The position numbers were made by a program, and so were the translations under genes. A stretch of DNA of 64,000 bases from Seminavis robusta (lineage: Eukaryota > Bacillariophyta > Bacillariophyceae > Naviculales > Naviculaceae), in NCBI GenBank assembly GCA_903772945.1, contig CAICTM010000021.1, forward strand, positions 1-64,000, read 5' to 3'. Position 1 is the stretch's first letter; every line of letters begins with the position of its first letter. This document shows positions 22,601 through 34,480 of the stretch, piece after piece. The notes under the pieces were generated by a model that saw nothing but the letters and a program-made list of their open reading frames with translations, was not told the DNA's origin and made no database searches.

Positions 22601-25051
22601 CTAGACATCGGCCACAGCATCAAATTCATTTTCGTAACCAGTAGAATGATTCGAATGGGCAGAAGATAGACCATGTTTGTCACCACCGGAATGATTCGAA
22701 TGGGCAGAAGATAGACCAGTTCGCGCTGTTCCTGGGTTGATCTGGACCCAGTAGGTCTGCATCTCACCTTTGCCTTTGGCCAGGATCTTTTCTTCTCGAG
22801 GAGTCAACCAGTGGCCTTTGCCAGATGCCGTCAAAGCATCTGCAGTGCTTTGTGATGCATGGATTCTGCCGCGGACACCATTACTCTCCATGCGGGAAGC
22901 CACGTTCACCGTATCTCCAAAGAGCTGGAAGCGGCCTCTCTCACCACGGAGTACTCCGGCAGTTGTGGGCCCGCTGTGAAGTCCAACCCTCATTTCTAGG
23001 TCTTTCGTGTCTTCCCCCAAGGTCTCAGCCAACTCATCATGAGTCATTCGGTTCATCTCTGCCATGCAACTGACAGCAAATCGAGCCATGATAGCAGCAT
23101 GGTTATCCTGTGGCTCTGGAATCCCAGTCACTGCTACATAGCAGTCACCAATCTATATGTACACAAAGATTGAAAATGAGGATCAGAAGAGGATAGTGTT
23201 AGTGGTTGGTGACGAGAATTGCAATCAGAATGGGTTACGTTGCAAACCACGTACCGTCTCGACCTTAAATACTTTACGGCGCTTTGCAATTTTGTCAAAG
23301 GCTCCATACAGAGCCTCGAGCAACTCGAAGACTTCTACTGGGGTTCGTTTGGAACTCCAAGCTGTGAATCCAACCAAATCAGCAAAAAAGACAGTGGTCT
23401 CTTGGAACAAGTCCGCATTGGGTCTCCCGTGAAAGCCCGCTGCACCAGTACCCCCATCTGCCTTCCAAGTATCCTTTCCATCTCTCATCTTGTCTTCTTC
23501 CTCTTGTTCTTGATACATTCTATTTCGTACATTTTCGGGGAACAAATTCTGCACAATGGCTCCCGACTGCCGTGCCGATTTGAGAAGGACCTTTTGACGA
23601 CGTTCCACACAGTAATCGTAGAGGAGAAAGACCGCGGACGTGAAGATGAAGACTGCGGCAAGCGAAATCGTGTACAAGAGGGGTTTATTGGAAGTGTGGT
23701 CATCGTGAAATTCCTGAGAGGGATACACTCGAAGCTTGTAACGGCAATCTGCTTCCAGGCGATCTTGGTCTTGCTCTTCTTGGTTGTTGTCATAGGCATA
23801 GATATCCTTGCCCAGAGTTAGATCGACTTGTGTTTCAAGGTAGTCGTACTTGGTGTCATGAAGGTCCCCATGACCCAGGAACTGAGCTTCTGTCCCATCA
23901 ACACGATAGGTATATGTCTGATCACATTGATTTTCGAGAATGACATGAATGCCATTGGCTCCAGGAGGTAGGATTCCATTGAAGTATGTCCTCCAGTAGA
24001 TGGCGCCCAAAAGCACGGCCTTTACTTCCCGATCCTGTGGTTTCCCATCTAGTCTGTCAAAGATGGGATAGAAGAATGACATGACTGGATCGTCCTCGTA
24101 TGTCTGTGAGCTGTACCTGGAATAACTTGCAACATACTTGTTAAAGACAACTCTTCGAAGGTCATCCTTGGGAGCCCCCCAATAGTCGTAACTGGCGGGT
24201 AGTACGGGTTTCTTTTGTTTCAAAATGGCATCAATGCTGTTGGTGTACAAAGGCTTCCACCTGTATAGGTTCAAATGAGTATGACCAGAAAAGTCTACCG
24301 CGGGAAAGGTTTGCCAAATGGGAAAGTAGGGTCCCGGTCGATCTTCGGGAACTCGGGTGCCATTGTCAAGGACTTTGAACATCCGGGGTCGGAGTTCTCC
24401 CACCTCCACATCCTCTATAGGAATCCCCTGTTGCAATGCCAAGCCTTCTCCTCTCCATCCTTGATTGGCGACAGCATACTGTTCCCATTCGACGCGTTGC
24501 TCGGCGGGCACCATGGGCAAGATCAAGATACAAAAGAGATCAGCCAAGGCGGCCGTTCGTCCCGCACGGCGCTCAAAGTCGGGCATGGTTACGAGAGGCC
24601 ATGTCACATTCGGTGCATCCTTCTCATATGATGTAAACTCTTGTGCAAAGTTGTCCACAATCCCAAATCGTTGTTGAAAGGTTAGTTCAAAGGTGTCCAC
24701 CAACTTTTCACTCAAATCGACAAAGTCATTCTCCATGTCCGCTTCTTCGCTGCGCTTGGTCACAAAGTAGACGGAAAGGCAAACCGCCAAAGCCATGGCA
24801 CCCAACAAGGCCGTCACCACAAATCGCAAATACCAAACATACGTGTCTTCCTTCTTGGCCAACTCCAGGGCTTCATGATCATCGAAATGATGTTTGTGGT
24901 TGCCACTACCATCCATATCTTCCTTACCACCACCGCTGTCGTTCGCAAAGACTTCGGAACCACCATTGACGGAATCAGATTCAGATTCAGAATACAACGG
25001 TACTTGTTCCAACTTGGGAGTATTGCTACGGGTCGTAGTGGGCATCGTCAT
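22601..25051 (-). CDS. Receptor-type guanylate cyclase, A subfamily (GC-A2)
   Basis: Exons 23255-25051 and 22601-23152 on the minus strand encode 782 residues with the same layout as GC-A1: acidic N-terminus, membrane segment 1 (YLRFVVTALLGAMALAVCLSVYF), CHASE-like external domain, membrane segment 2 (LLYTISLAAVFIFTSAVFLL) and class III cyclase domain. Both metal aspartates (FADLVGFT, ETIGDCY), the Glu of VET and NVASRMES are present; the Cys/Asp specificity position is Gln (GRFQLFGD). The intron lies at the same place as in GC-A1, between ET and IGDCY. The catalytic exon is almost identical to that of GC-A1. The receptor domain differs more, which suggests shared output but diverging input. 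The C-terminus has a tandem duplication (SSAHSNHS twice) not seen in GC-A1. Confidence 0.93.
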
Positions 25052-25067
25052 CTTTTATCAGCCAGTG

Positions 25068-25122
25068 CAGAAACTACTGTAACTTGTCGGTTTGGTGGCA
25101 GTAATCAACTTGTGCGGGAAAA
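25068..25122 (-). promoter_or_regulatory. Conserved proximal upstream region of GC-A2
   Basis: On the minus strand CGCACAAGTTGAT, ACTGC, AAGTTACAGTA and CTGCAC precede the start codon at 25051, matching the block upstream of GC-A1 apart from about 10 inserted bases. Confidence 0.45.
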
Positions 25123-28100
25123 TATACAAAGCAAACAACCTTGTTTTTGTGATGCAAAGAATGCGCTTGAGGCTCGAGGCAACAGGCGTATTTCACGAAT
25201 GCTCGAATGAAAGACTGCCGGTGCAAGCGACCACCAAAAGCTTGGCAAGTTGCGAACTTGCGAACTGGCCTCCCTGAGCTCCTGCCTGACAGGCGAGGCC
25301 AACCTTCCTATTTCCACTCCACATTTATTTGGCTATGGTTCTTGACGACTTGACGACAGCCAAACTTGGAAAAGCAGCTTGTCGATGCCGTACATGCAGT
25401 ACACATCAGCACATCAGTAGTCGAGTATATAAAGACTGCATGGTGCCATCATCAATCATCAAGTTAGATGTACATGTCATTGTGAACTTCTCTGGCTGAT
25501 GACTGGCCAACCTATTTACCATGGCCAAACTTAGAAGAGCAACAGTTACAGATCGTACTCAGTACAGTACTTCTTGTTAGCTCTTGTTCATAATTTCTGT
25601 GTGGCGACATGCCGATCGCAGACTCTAACTCTAGAACAGCTTTGGAGCAAGCGAGCGAACCCCTCAAACCATAAACTACATCCAGAGACATAAGCATCCG
25701 ACCGTCTGCTACGATTATATTTGAAGATATTCTCCTGAAAGACTTTCTGTGTCCACAAGACTATTGAATCTACTTCATCCATTATATCCTTCTTGGTGAT
25801 GCGGGGGTGAACTAAATTGAAAGAAGCTTCAATGACCACTTTGCCAGAGATACAAAAGCAGAACCCAAATCACGTTGTTGTCAAAGAGCAATTATTGACC
25901 GCAAGCACTTGGAGAAATAAAATACGATGTAATGCTGTAGAAACAGTATTAATACATACATGTACCAGTAATTCAATACCTGGTACCTTAGCTTACGCAA
26001 AAAGTACAGCGTACGTATTTATTTGGTCCGCGCCACTGCGGGTTTGATGGGTGAAATTGGAGGCGCTACACGGCGAGGCCTGCCATTCCAAAAGTTCTTC
26101 AGGTTCGGGAGGTACTAGCACTATCCTAGCTACCGGTAGCTAGCCAGTGATAGCAAGCTATGGACAAGAATTAGTGCACGCTGCTCAGTAGATAGGTCCT
26201 AGACTACTGTAGTCATATCTGGTACGATCATTAAGATGACATGGCGGAAGTTCATGACGGTTGCTGGTCTAAAAGACTAAGGTATCCGCAAGATAAACTT
26301 GCTACGGTAGCCAGTTGGTCGCTCCTTTCGAATGATGCCATTGTGGCTGAGTATGGCGATCCATTGATTCTTGGCTGGCTAAATCTAATCGGTGTACTTG
26401 AGCTGTAAAGTGGCGTTTTATTAACCATTGGCTGGCTGGATGGTCAACTCCAGCTTGTTGCCGCTGGGGCCTGAATATTATGGCATCATCTCTGACTATT
26501 GACAGCAGCTGACATCAGCTTTCTAATGGCCCTGTATTCTAACTTCTGGCTGACTTCGGCATCCACACCTGCGGTACTGGTTCCTTGCTTGCTCTCATGA
26601 ACCTTTTGTTCCGTGGGAGCAATTGCATGAAGGCGGAGCTGTCGCCAAAGCGGAAAACAAACTTTCCTCGTTTATCGTTTGTATGGCAGTCAACAGTCAA
26701 CTTCGGTAGCTAGCTAGCTAGATCTACCGGTAATGGTATCAGCTATGGTATCTTAAGTATCTTTGTATCTTTCTATCTTTGTATCATTTGGTCTCAGGCT
26801 CTGGCCATTGGAAATTATTTGAGACTTAGAGGCCAGAGCAGCGGTTTCAAGGAGTGTGTTAAGAGTTGTTCTGACACGCTGCTCAGAGATCCCAGCTTCT
26901 GTGTTCTTTTTTGCTCTCCTCTATGGTAGCTAGGAGGATAAAACGCGCAGCTGCAATCACCAAGAGGAGTGGTACTCCGCACGTTGACTCTGCATGTAAC
27001 TAACACCGGTTCTCACATGTTGCACTCTGCTCACCGGTTACAGGCTGCTCGCGACACCATTGGATTTCGGGTGGGTAGATCCTACATCCAAACCTCTCTA
27101 ATTACCTACAGGTGCCTTGCTTAGCTTGCTCTTAATGAACCTTTTGTACAGGTGCCACCAACCACCAAAGCGGAAGATAAATAAAATTACTCGGCCGATA
27201 AAGCTGAGAATTTTGAAAAAGGTGATAACTCCTCAGAATGAGCAGTCAGGATTTTTGAATCAGTTGGATGGTTTGGGTTAGGGTGAAAGGAAAATTCTCA
27301 ACTTGATCTTCAGATTTGTGTAGAAGCTGGTAGGTTTGAGAATTCTCAACTTAATCGGCGGAGTATGCAACCCCCGAATTCTCTCTCTGTGGCCTGTGAT
27401 TAGTATTCATTTTAGATTTAGAGGCCAGTGTCCTTTTGGCTGGAAAACTGAAAGCAGTGTATTCAAGGAGTGTTTTAACAGTTAGTTGTTGTGACATACA
27501 CGCTGCTCGGAGAATGCCAGTGGCTACTATCATGCACTGCCCCTACGTACTCCGTGCTATCAGCTGCACTAGCTAGTAGAGCTGCCATACCGCTAGCTAC
27601 AAGCTACACGAGTATGCCTAATGGTATTTGCCAGGTCGTTTCATCGCAACACAACCACACCCAAACCACAGCTGACCACACAATGTCATGGTAAATGCAT
27701 AAACTGCACAGCTCAAAAAAACTGGTACAACAATCAGAAGGTACTACGACTGTACCCGTAGCTACCGGTTGGGTAGTCTAGCTAGTGTCTAGTACCAAGA
27801 AGTATGGTACTAAACCCATACCGCGAATTCAATACTGCGATAGGTCGCTGATTGACTTTCAATCCGTGACCAGTAAGCAGACCAGAAGGAACAATATTGA
27901 GACTTAGCAGAGGTGGGTGTCTTGTGGATTGTGGAGCAATGGAAAGTGGTGTTTTAGGGGAGTGCAGTAACAGGCTGCTCCCGGAACGGAGGTAGTCTAG
28001 ATGCGGCAACCCACATTTTTTTAATCTTTGACATGCATTCCTGATTGCTACTCGACTCGACTCGGTGATCTCGTGCTCTCTGTTCTTCTTGTGGTTGAAG

Positions 28101-28805
28101 GTTCTTTTCATGGTAATTACTATATAATCAATCGTACTCTCAAACTGCACAGCTGATTTTATTCCGTCCAAAATAAAAAGTAGAGATAGATTGCAAAGAA
28201 GCTCTTTACATAAGCAAAGAACAATCATGCTTCCATGAGGGTCATATGTCGAAATCTGATCATTTAAAGAAAGAGATAGCTTGCTTATGGGTGTTTGGGT
28301 GACTGTCATTCATTCCGGCCATGCAGCATGCTACTAAGTAAATGCTAAGGACATTCACCTTTGCAGATGTATTTTTTTAATACTACTCGAGTACTGAGTA
28401 CAGTGTACTGCAGTATTATGTTTCGTCCATCTTCCATTGACTTACCGGCAGAAACGCTTCTTTTGACCACCTTCCGAGGAACATGAACATTTCGGTCAGA
28501 CCAGGGACCAGGGATGATGCATTGTTCAGCTTCGAAGTTCCAGTAAAACCGTACCGCTACCACCGCAGACAACTCCGTACCTGTCTCGACTCTGATAGCC
28601 GCTGGTACTGCGAAAAGCGAAAAGCAAAAAGACTCAAGCCGGTTTGGTTCCATCAATCGACTCTTGATGCCGAAACTGCACGGCAGCTGCTTCATCCCAG
28701 CTCAGTCTTTTTGGTCACAAATTTTTCACACCCGAGCACATAAAGCAAGCTACTAGCGAGCCGTCCAACAGAAGAAAAAGACTAAAAAGTGTTTCATCGA
28801 CAACC
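25123..28805. other. Intergenic region between divergent GC-A2 and GC-B3
   Basis: A 3.7-kb spacer between two outward-pointing cyclase genes, so it should hold both promoters. It contains a diverged direct repeat (26570-27010 and 27110-27515, separate entry) and many TAGCTAG and ACCGGT palindromes (for example 26130-26155, 26705-26735). No coding sequence recognised. The minus-strand frame at 27782-28309 has no family resemblance. Confidence 0.5.
26570..27515. repeat. Two diverged direct repeats
   Basis: CTTGCTTGCTCT..ATGAACCTTTTGT..CCAAAGCGGAA (26583-26655) recurs as CTTGCTTAGCTTGCTCTTAATGAACC..CCAAAGCGGAA (27116-27176). TTAGAGGCCAG..TCAAGGAGTGT..ACGCTGCTC (26826-26885) recurs at about 27418-27512. 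A weaker third trace occurs at 27898-27985. The order is kept, so this is an old duplication of about 400-450 bp; the unit is unidentified. Confidence 0.55.
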
Positions 28806-31800
28806 ATGGTGCTCCAGAAAAAAGAGAAAACCGATTTTGAGAGTCCTTCGACTTTAACGAACAAGATGACGAATGTGAACCTTGAGGAGTTTGAAGATGA
28901 GTCGCTGGCGTCGGGAGAGGGCCTGGATGAGTCGTCTGCCGTGAATCGCAACAGCGACGTGGCCATGCGGGACCTGGCTCACAAAGAAGAGATTGCCGTG
29001 TGGCGTCTCAAGAAGATTCTCGTGGCGCTGCTGCTGTGTGTGGCATTGGCCATCTGTCTGTTTGTCTTCTTTCTCATTCAGAACAATGAAACGGCAAGTT
29101 TCGAGCAAGACTTTGAAGTCATGGCCGACAAGATGGTGGACAGGATTGGTCGTAACTTTCTTCAGCGCATTGGCATTATGGAAGACTTCTGCTTGCAGTA
29201 CACTCACCAGGGACAAACCCAGATCTATCCCTCGTGGCCCTTTGTCATGCTTCCCGGACGCAGCTTTCACTATCTGGCGGAAAAGGCTGCCCTCCTGTCG
29301 GATACCATGTCCATGAGCATTGCGCACATTGTCACAACCGAGCAGAAAGAGGAATGGAAGATGTATGTCGAAGAGAGCCGCGACTGGTTGCCCGAAGCAC
29401 AGGCCGCTATGAATGGCATCTCGCTGGAGCAGGCAAGGAATGAGTCCATCACCATCCCCGCGGAGATTATCAACATGGACAAGAAGCCTCCCTATATGGT
29501 CACCAATGAGACCGGACCATACGGCGTATTTTGGCAGAACTACCCGGCTCACAACGACCACATGTACTCCTTCAACCTTCTCTCCCATCCTCATTACCAC
29601 GATAACATCGAACTGGTTGTGGCCGAAGGCCGCCCTGCTCTCCTCAGTAGCTATGACTTTATGGACCAGGAAGCTGCTGCTAAGGATCCTCGAAAGAAAA
29701 TGCACGATGCCAGTCTCAAAGTCTACGAGAAGCACGGAGGCTTGCCTTACCAGAATGACCCTCTTGGGCCAACGCTGCTTCCCAGTACGTATACATATCC
29801 ATGTGTATATTATGAACCAATATGTCTTGTCCAGCTTCAATGAATCTCACTGCTTGCTTGTCTTGTGCGTTCAGTCTTTAAAGACTTTGATCAAAAAGAG
29901 GTGGTTGGATTCATGGTGTTTGGCGTCTACTGGAGGACTCTGTTGAATCGGCTCCTGCCAACAGGGACTGATGGTGTCGTGGTGGTGCTCGAGAACACTG
30001 CCGGACAGCAGTACACGTACCGCATCGATGGAACCGATGCTACCTTCGAAGGGCACGGCGATTTTCACGATACCCGCTACGATCATTTGGAAGCCGTGGG
30101 GTACATTCGGTCCGACATGGATGGCGATGTCGCTGCCGCCTTTCAGGCCCGTGTGGAAGATTCAGAGAACAGCCACCTGGACACCAATTACCGTGTACGT
30201 GTCTATCCTTCGCAGCTCTTTGAATCGGCCTATCGCACAGATCGGGCATGGTTGTTTGCTCTTTCCTTGGCCATGGTATTCGTCTTTACCTCCTCCGTCT
30301 TCATCATGTACGACTACTGTGTGGAACGACGCCAAAAGATTGTTGCCCAGTCGGCCGAAAAGTCTGGTGCCATTGTTCATTCACTCTTCCCAGGTATGTG
30401 TGTATGTATGTGTGTGTACTCCAAACTTGTAGTTCGGCTGCTACACGGAGAGGCGTTACTAACTTTCAGATTGATTGATTGATTGAATGAATCAACAGAA
30501 CAAGTCCGTGATCGTCTTTACGAAGACAACAAGGCCAAAAAGAAGCAAATTGGGGATGGATTTGAAGCAATCGCCAGTGACCCAGTCACCCCTGCTGCCA
30601 ATGCCCATTTGTATCCCGAATGCACAGTCTTCTTTTGTGACATTGCTGGTGAGTACAGGTTGCCTGTTTGCAAAGATCAGCTTTGGGTTGTCATATTATC
30701 ATTGCTGATTGATAAGAAATACTAACTTGTTGCCTTGTTGGCTGCCATCATGTCAGGGTTTACCAAGTGGTCTTCCTGCCGAACTCCAGTAGAAGTCTTC
30801 GAGCTACTAGAGGCATTGTATGCTGCCTTTGATGCAAATGCAAAACGCCGAAAGGTGTTCAAGATTGAAACAATTGGTGAGTGCTTGGAACCTTGGATTG
30901 CTGGTGGGCTTGCTTGAGCAGTTCCCCTTTCACTTGCAGGTGACTCACCGGCTGAATGCTCTTGTTGTTCTCTTGTGCTACTAGGTGATTGGTAGGTGCA
31001 GACTTTCGGAAAGCCTTTTGTTTGGGCCACAACACTGACTGGGACTAACTGTGGCTATCATTGTGCCTTCTCCCTTAGCTATGTGGCTACCACAGGCCTA
31101 CCAAAAGCACAGCCGGGACATGCTTTGATCATGGTATGTACACGACACTCTAACTATTGCTGGGGTGGTTGCTGAGTTCTGTCTCTCACCTGCTTTTAAT
31201 CCTCCCTTGTTGTGACACAGGCCCGATTCGCGAATGACTGCATGAAAAGTGCACTGGAGTTGGTGCATGAAGATGGAGAACTGTGCCAGAAATTGGGCAA
31301 GGACACTTCCGAACTTGCTGTTCGAGTTGGCATGCATAGTGGACCAGTAAGCGACATTCTTTGATTTGAAACCTGGACTGCATTTCCATATGAAGCTTGG
31401 CATACCGGTGCTCACACTACTGTATCTTTAATGCGTTTCTTCAGGTGACGGCGGGTGTGTTGCGTGGAGACAAGCAGCGCTTCCAGATATTTGGTGATGT
31501 AAGTAACTTTGTTTGATCGTGGCCAAGTTGCCGGGTGTGTCAAGGTGGAAAGCATGTCGCTCATACCTTGTTCTTCCTTCTGATTCAATCGCCACAGACG
31601 GTCAACACAGCCTCCCGCATGGAAAGCAATGGGGTTCCCAACCGAATCCATGTATCAGAATCAACAGCCCAATTTTTGAAGCAGGCCGGGAAGGAACATT
31701 GGTTGACTCCCCGTGAAGACAAGATCACAGCAAAAGGCAAAGGATTAATGCAAACCTGTAAGTTTGACAAAGCTTCAGTGTCTTAGACTTCTGGTACCTT

Positions 31801-32023
31801 TCTCAACACAAGATCCTCATCATTTTTTCTTCCAGACTGGGTTGTGGTCTCTTCTGGCGGTTCCACTGCTCCTTCCTCTACTGTGGGGTCCGTGGACATG
31901 GGTGTGGATCCGAGTTTTCGAAGTGTTGCTTCTCGCTCGTCACAGGAGAAGGAAACCCTGGGTAAAACAGATCCGAGTACTACAAGTGCTACAAAGGAAG
32001 CAATTGGCGATGACTGGGTGTAG
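28806..32023 (+). CDS. Receptor-type guanylate cyclase, B subfamily, intact (GC-B3)
   Basis: Ten exons, all with GT-AG introns: 28806-29784, 29875-30393, 30499-30648, 30757-30876, 30985-30991, 31079-31133, 31221-31346, 31445-31498, 31598-31757, 31836-32023. They total 2,358 nt in one frame, 785 residues. The protein has a cytoplasmic N-terminus, membrane segment 1 (about 71-92), a CHASE-like external domain, membrane segment 2 (about 451-474), a coupling helix and a class III cyclase domain. Metal aspartates are D547 (FCDIAGFT) and D591 (ETIGDCY). E587 is the guanine-type residue, Gln666 occupies the Cys/Asp specificity position, and N673/R677 are the transition-state residues. The frame closes only if the 7-nt exon 5 is included. 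It is a plasma-membrane cGMP-producing receptor of unknown ligand and the best model for the B subfamily here. Confidence 0.93.
30985..30991 (+). other. 7-nt microexon of GC-B3
   Basis: CTAG|GTGATTG|GTAGG: flanking introns are 108 and 87 nt. The seven bases add two bases of a Gly codon, the Asp codon of the second metal site and two bases of a Cys codon. Omitting it shifts the frame within the catalytic domain. Confidence 0.88.
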
Positions 32024-33271
32024 ATATGAGAGAAAGACAATACAAAGGTGGGGCTTTTGCAAGGTAGAATTGAGCTCTTCATACTCCTACTTTATTAAAG
32101 GTAAAATGTAGTTAGGTTGACGAAAATAACGCCGTCAAGAGACACTCCTCGGGGGGGGGAGCGATACTGGCCTCCATAGCAATGGAGGGCGTGGAAGCCG
32201 AGGGCCGAGTGAGCAGCATACCAGCGTAGAGCGTGGAGGAAGAAGTTCTCGACTCCCACCGAAAAGAGCTACCGTACCGTAGGACCGACAAACAAGCAAA
32301 GGGGTTTTAGAGTACCGATAGGGAAGTTATCTTTGTCATAGCTATCATGTTATCATTCCAAACGACTGGCGACTCGTCACTTCGTGGAACAAGGTGCAGC
32401 TTCGTAGTGCTCGTGATCACAAGAAACTTTGATTTTAGCATGACGAAACAAAGCAAGTCCAACGCTGTTGTCGGCAGCACGCATGGGGTTGTCTTGGCTT
32501 GCCTGGAAGGAGAGCTGGAATGGATTGCAAGCGAATGCTCAAAGTGCTCTGGGCTATTTTACATCCCTCAACAAGTACCGTATGGCAGAGCCAAAGCGCG
32601 TTCCCTCTGTGCATCCTTGCACGATGTTGTGGATGGATTGTGTTGAATGAGCAATGATCTTTTCCTAATGGCACTTTGCAGTGCCTTGATACTACTTCGA
32701 CCTCTTTGCCTTTGTCTTGATGTGGGAAAGGCCAGGTAGATCGACGGGCCCTTCCACACGTGGTCAAGCAGCGCGCTCAGAGAAACTGCTATTAGACAAA
32801 AAACAGATGGCGGGGTTTGAAGTGTTCGCGCACTCCAAGTCGTTACGATACAGTTGTAGTAAGTTGATCATTTCTTTGTTTGGTTTGCAGTATGCCATCT
32901 GCAAGATCCTGAATACTTGCTGTATATAAACGTGCATGTATCTTGGACGTGGTTGTCTCCTTGAGGGTGGCGTGTGGGCTAGACGTGCATTGTCTTGAGC
33001 TCCCTGGCTCTGAGGCTGTGCTCACCGTACGGCTGTATGCGTTGGACAGCTTAGTTGGCTAGTACCGGTATGGGGCTAATAGTTAGGGCTAAGTACGCTA
33101 GCGTGACAGCGATCGCTTCTCGATGTCGTCCCTCTTTCCTTCTCGACGAAACAACAACCACCAACCAACACGAAGCCAAATAGATACTAGTAGTAGCACT
33201 GCGTTGTCTCTCTTGATTGACTTGGTCTATTGATGATTGATTGACTTATTCTTGACGATTATTGCTCCATC
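32024..33271. other. Intergenic region after GC-B3
   Basis: No gene recognised. A G-run (32151-32159) and palindromic ACCGTACCGTAGG-like words (32270-32285) are present. Open frames around 32347-32767 on both strands have no family resemblance. Confidence 0.5.
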
Positions 33272-33892
33272 ATGAGTATCACGCACGAGTTTTACAATGC
33301 GACCGTGGCCGACGCGATGGACAATGAGTACTTGCAGTGCAAAGACAGCATTTGGGTGCAACACGTGATGCGTCTGGTGCTTTTGTACTCGTCGGCGGCG
33401 CTGAGTCTGCTCAATGGAGCGACTTACTACGGACTGCGCAAGCGACTCCTACTCCGAACAAACTCCCGTCGAGTCTATCATCGCCGACTGGCCTACTTTT
33501 GCATTTTTGCCGGCGCCATTTTGGTGATTGCTGGCATGCTCTTTCTAAATGCCTTTGTGGCGCCCTGCGGAAGAAACAATTTTCGTCCGTCGGATTGTCG
33601 CTGTCGTGGTTTTGACATGGGATACTTCATCTTTGGACTCGCCGCGTTGTCGTTGGGCGTCGTTTGGTGGGGACAGCATTTCCGACACCGCGCCTACGAG
33701 AATGCCTACAAGGTCCGTGCCGCCATGCCACGAGACACCGGAACCGATTTGGCCGACACCGATGTGCCGGATACGGCCACGGATCCTGAACCCGAAAACC
33801 ACGGCATGGAACAAATCACGGAGGAAGAAGAGGGCTCCTCCTCCTCGTCATCCTATGAGGACGGTGGATTTAGCAGAGCCTTTGTGGTCTGA
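33272..33892 (+). CDS. Small membrane protein, three predicted membrane segments
   Basis: This intronless 206-residue frame starts at a good ATG after CTCCATC. Three hydrophobic segments are visible: VLLYSSAALSLLNGATYY (about 36-53), YFCIFAGAILVIAGMLFL (75-92) and GYFIFGLAALSLGVVWW (115-131). A Cys-rich loop between the last two (CGRNNFRPSDCRCRG) suggests disulfides or metal binding. The C-terminal tail is acidic with a Ser run (EEEEGSSSSSSYEDGG). I do not recognise a family, and nothing in the neighbourhood indicates its role. Coding status is supported by the coherent length and composition. Confidence 0.7.
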   Translation: MSITHEFYNATVADAMDNEYLQCKDSIWVQHVMRLVLLYSSAALSLLNGATYYGLRKRLLLRTNSRRVYHRRLAYFCIFAGAILVIAGMLFLNAFVAPCGRNNFRPSDCRCRGFDMGYFIFGLAALSLGVVWWGQHFRHRAYENAYKVRAAMPRDTGTDLADTDVPDTATDPEPENHGMEQITEEEEGSSSSSSYEDGGFSRAFVV

Positions 33893-34103
33893 TCAGATGG
33901 GACCAATCCATGCTTCTTTGTGTGCTTGGATTTTGCAAGCCGTATGTACGACCTATTCATTGGTTTGCATCGGTTTGCTTGCATATACGGTATATGACTT
34001 ACTTGTATGATAGATATTCTAGCGTAAATTAATTTCATGTTGTATATGTTTTCTTCTCTGGTAGGATAGGACAGACAGCACTTACGTGTGTTTGATGGAA
34101 GGG

Positions 34104-34217
34104 CTGAACCTCGTTGCTATGGAACCGGTAAAGGAAAGCCTTGTCGAAGCCAAGGTACCACCATTGGAGCCCAGCCAGGCACGAGGTTCAGTGCCGTCCC
34201 TATACGGGGGACGGCAC
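34104..34217. repeat. Cluster of perfect inverted repeats (foldback structure)
   Basis: CTGAACCTCGT (34104-34114) pairs perfectly with ACGAGGTTCAG (34181-34191). Directly after it GTGCCGTCCC (34191-34200) pairs with GGGACGGCAC (34208-34217) across a 7-base loop. A smaller stem CCTTG/CAAGG lies inside the first. This could be a structured RNA, a terminator-like fold or a small foldback element. Confidence 0.55.
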
Positions 34218-34480
34218 AAAGACCTTTGGCTTCCAAAGTCTCCCTTTCGAAAATGATGACAGATTGACAAAGCAATTACGTACATGTCACTCGCCAACCG
34301 GTCCATCAGGGAATATTTTACTCGAGCAGCTGTCTCTGGATCTCCTCGTGAATGTTCGGGGAGGGAAGGATCACAAGTCCCGATATTTTATCCAAGAAGA
34401 AGCAACCAGAGTAATCCTGGCAAAGAGCTTGGGTCCGGGGCCAGATCAGCCAGCAATCAGGGTATCTCTACCTTTGATTG

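Noticed and set aside
28854-29840. 328-codon open frame on the minus strand opposite GC-B3 exon 1
   Set aside because: It is the antisense of a well-supported coding exon; the same shadow appears opposite GC-B4 (52189-52842) and has no family resemblance of its own.
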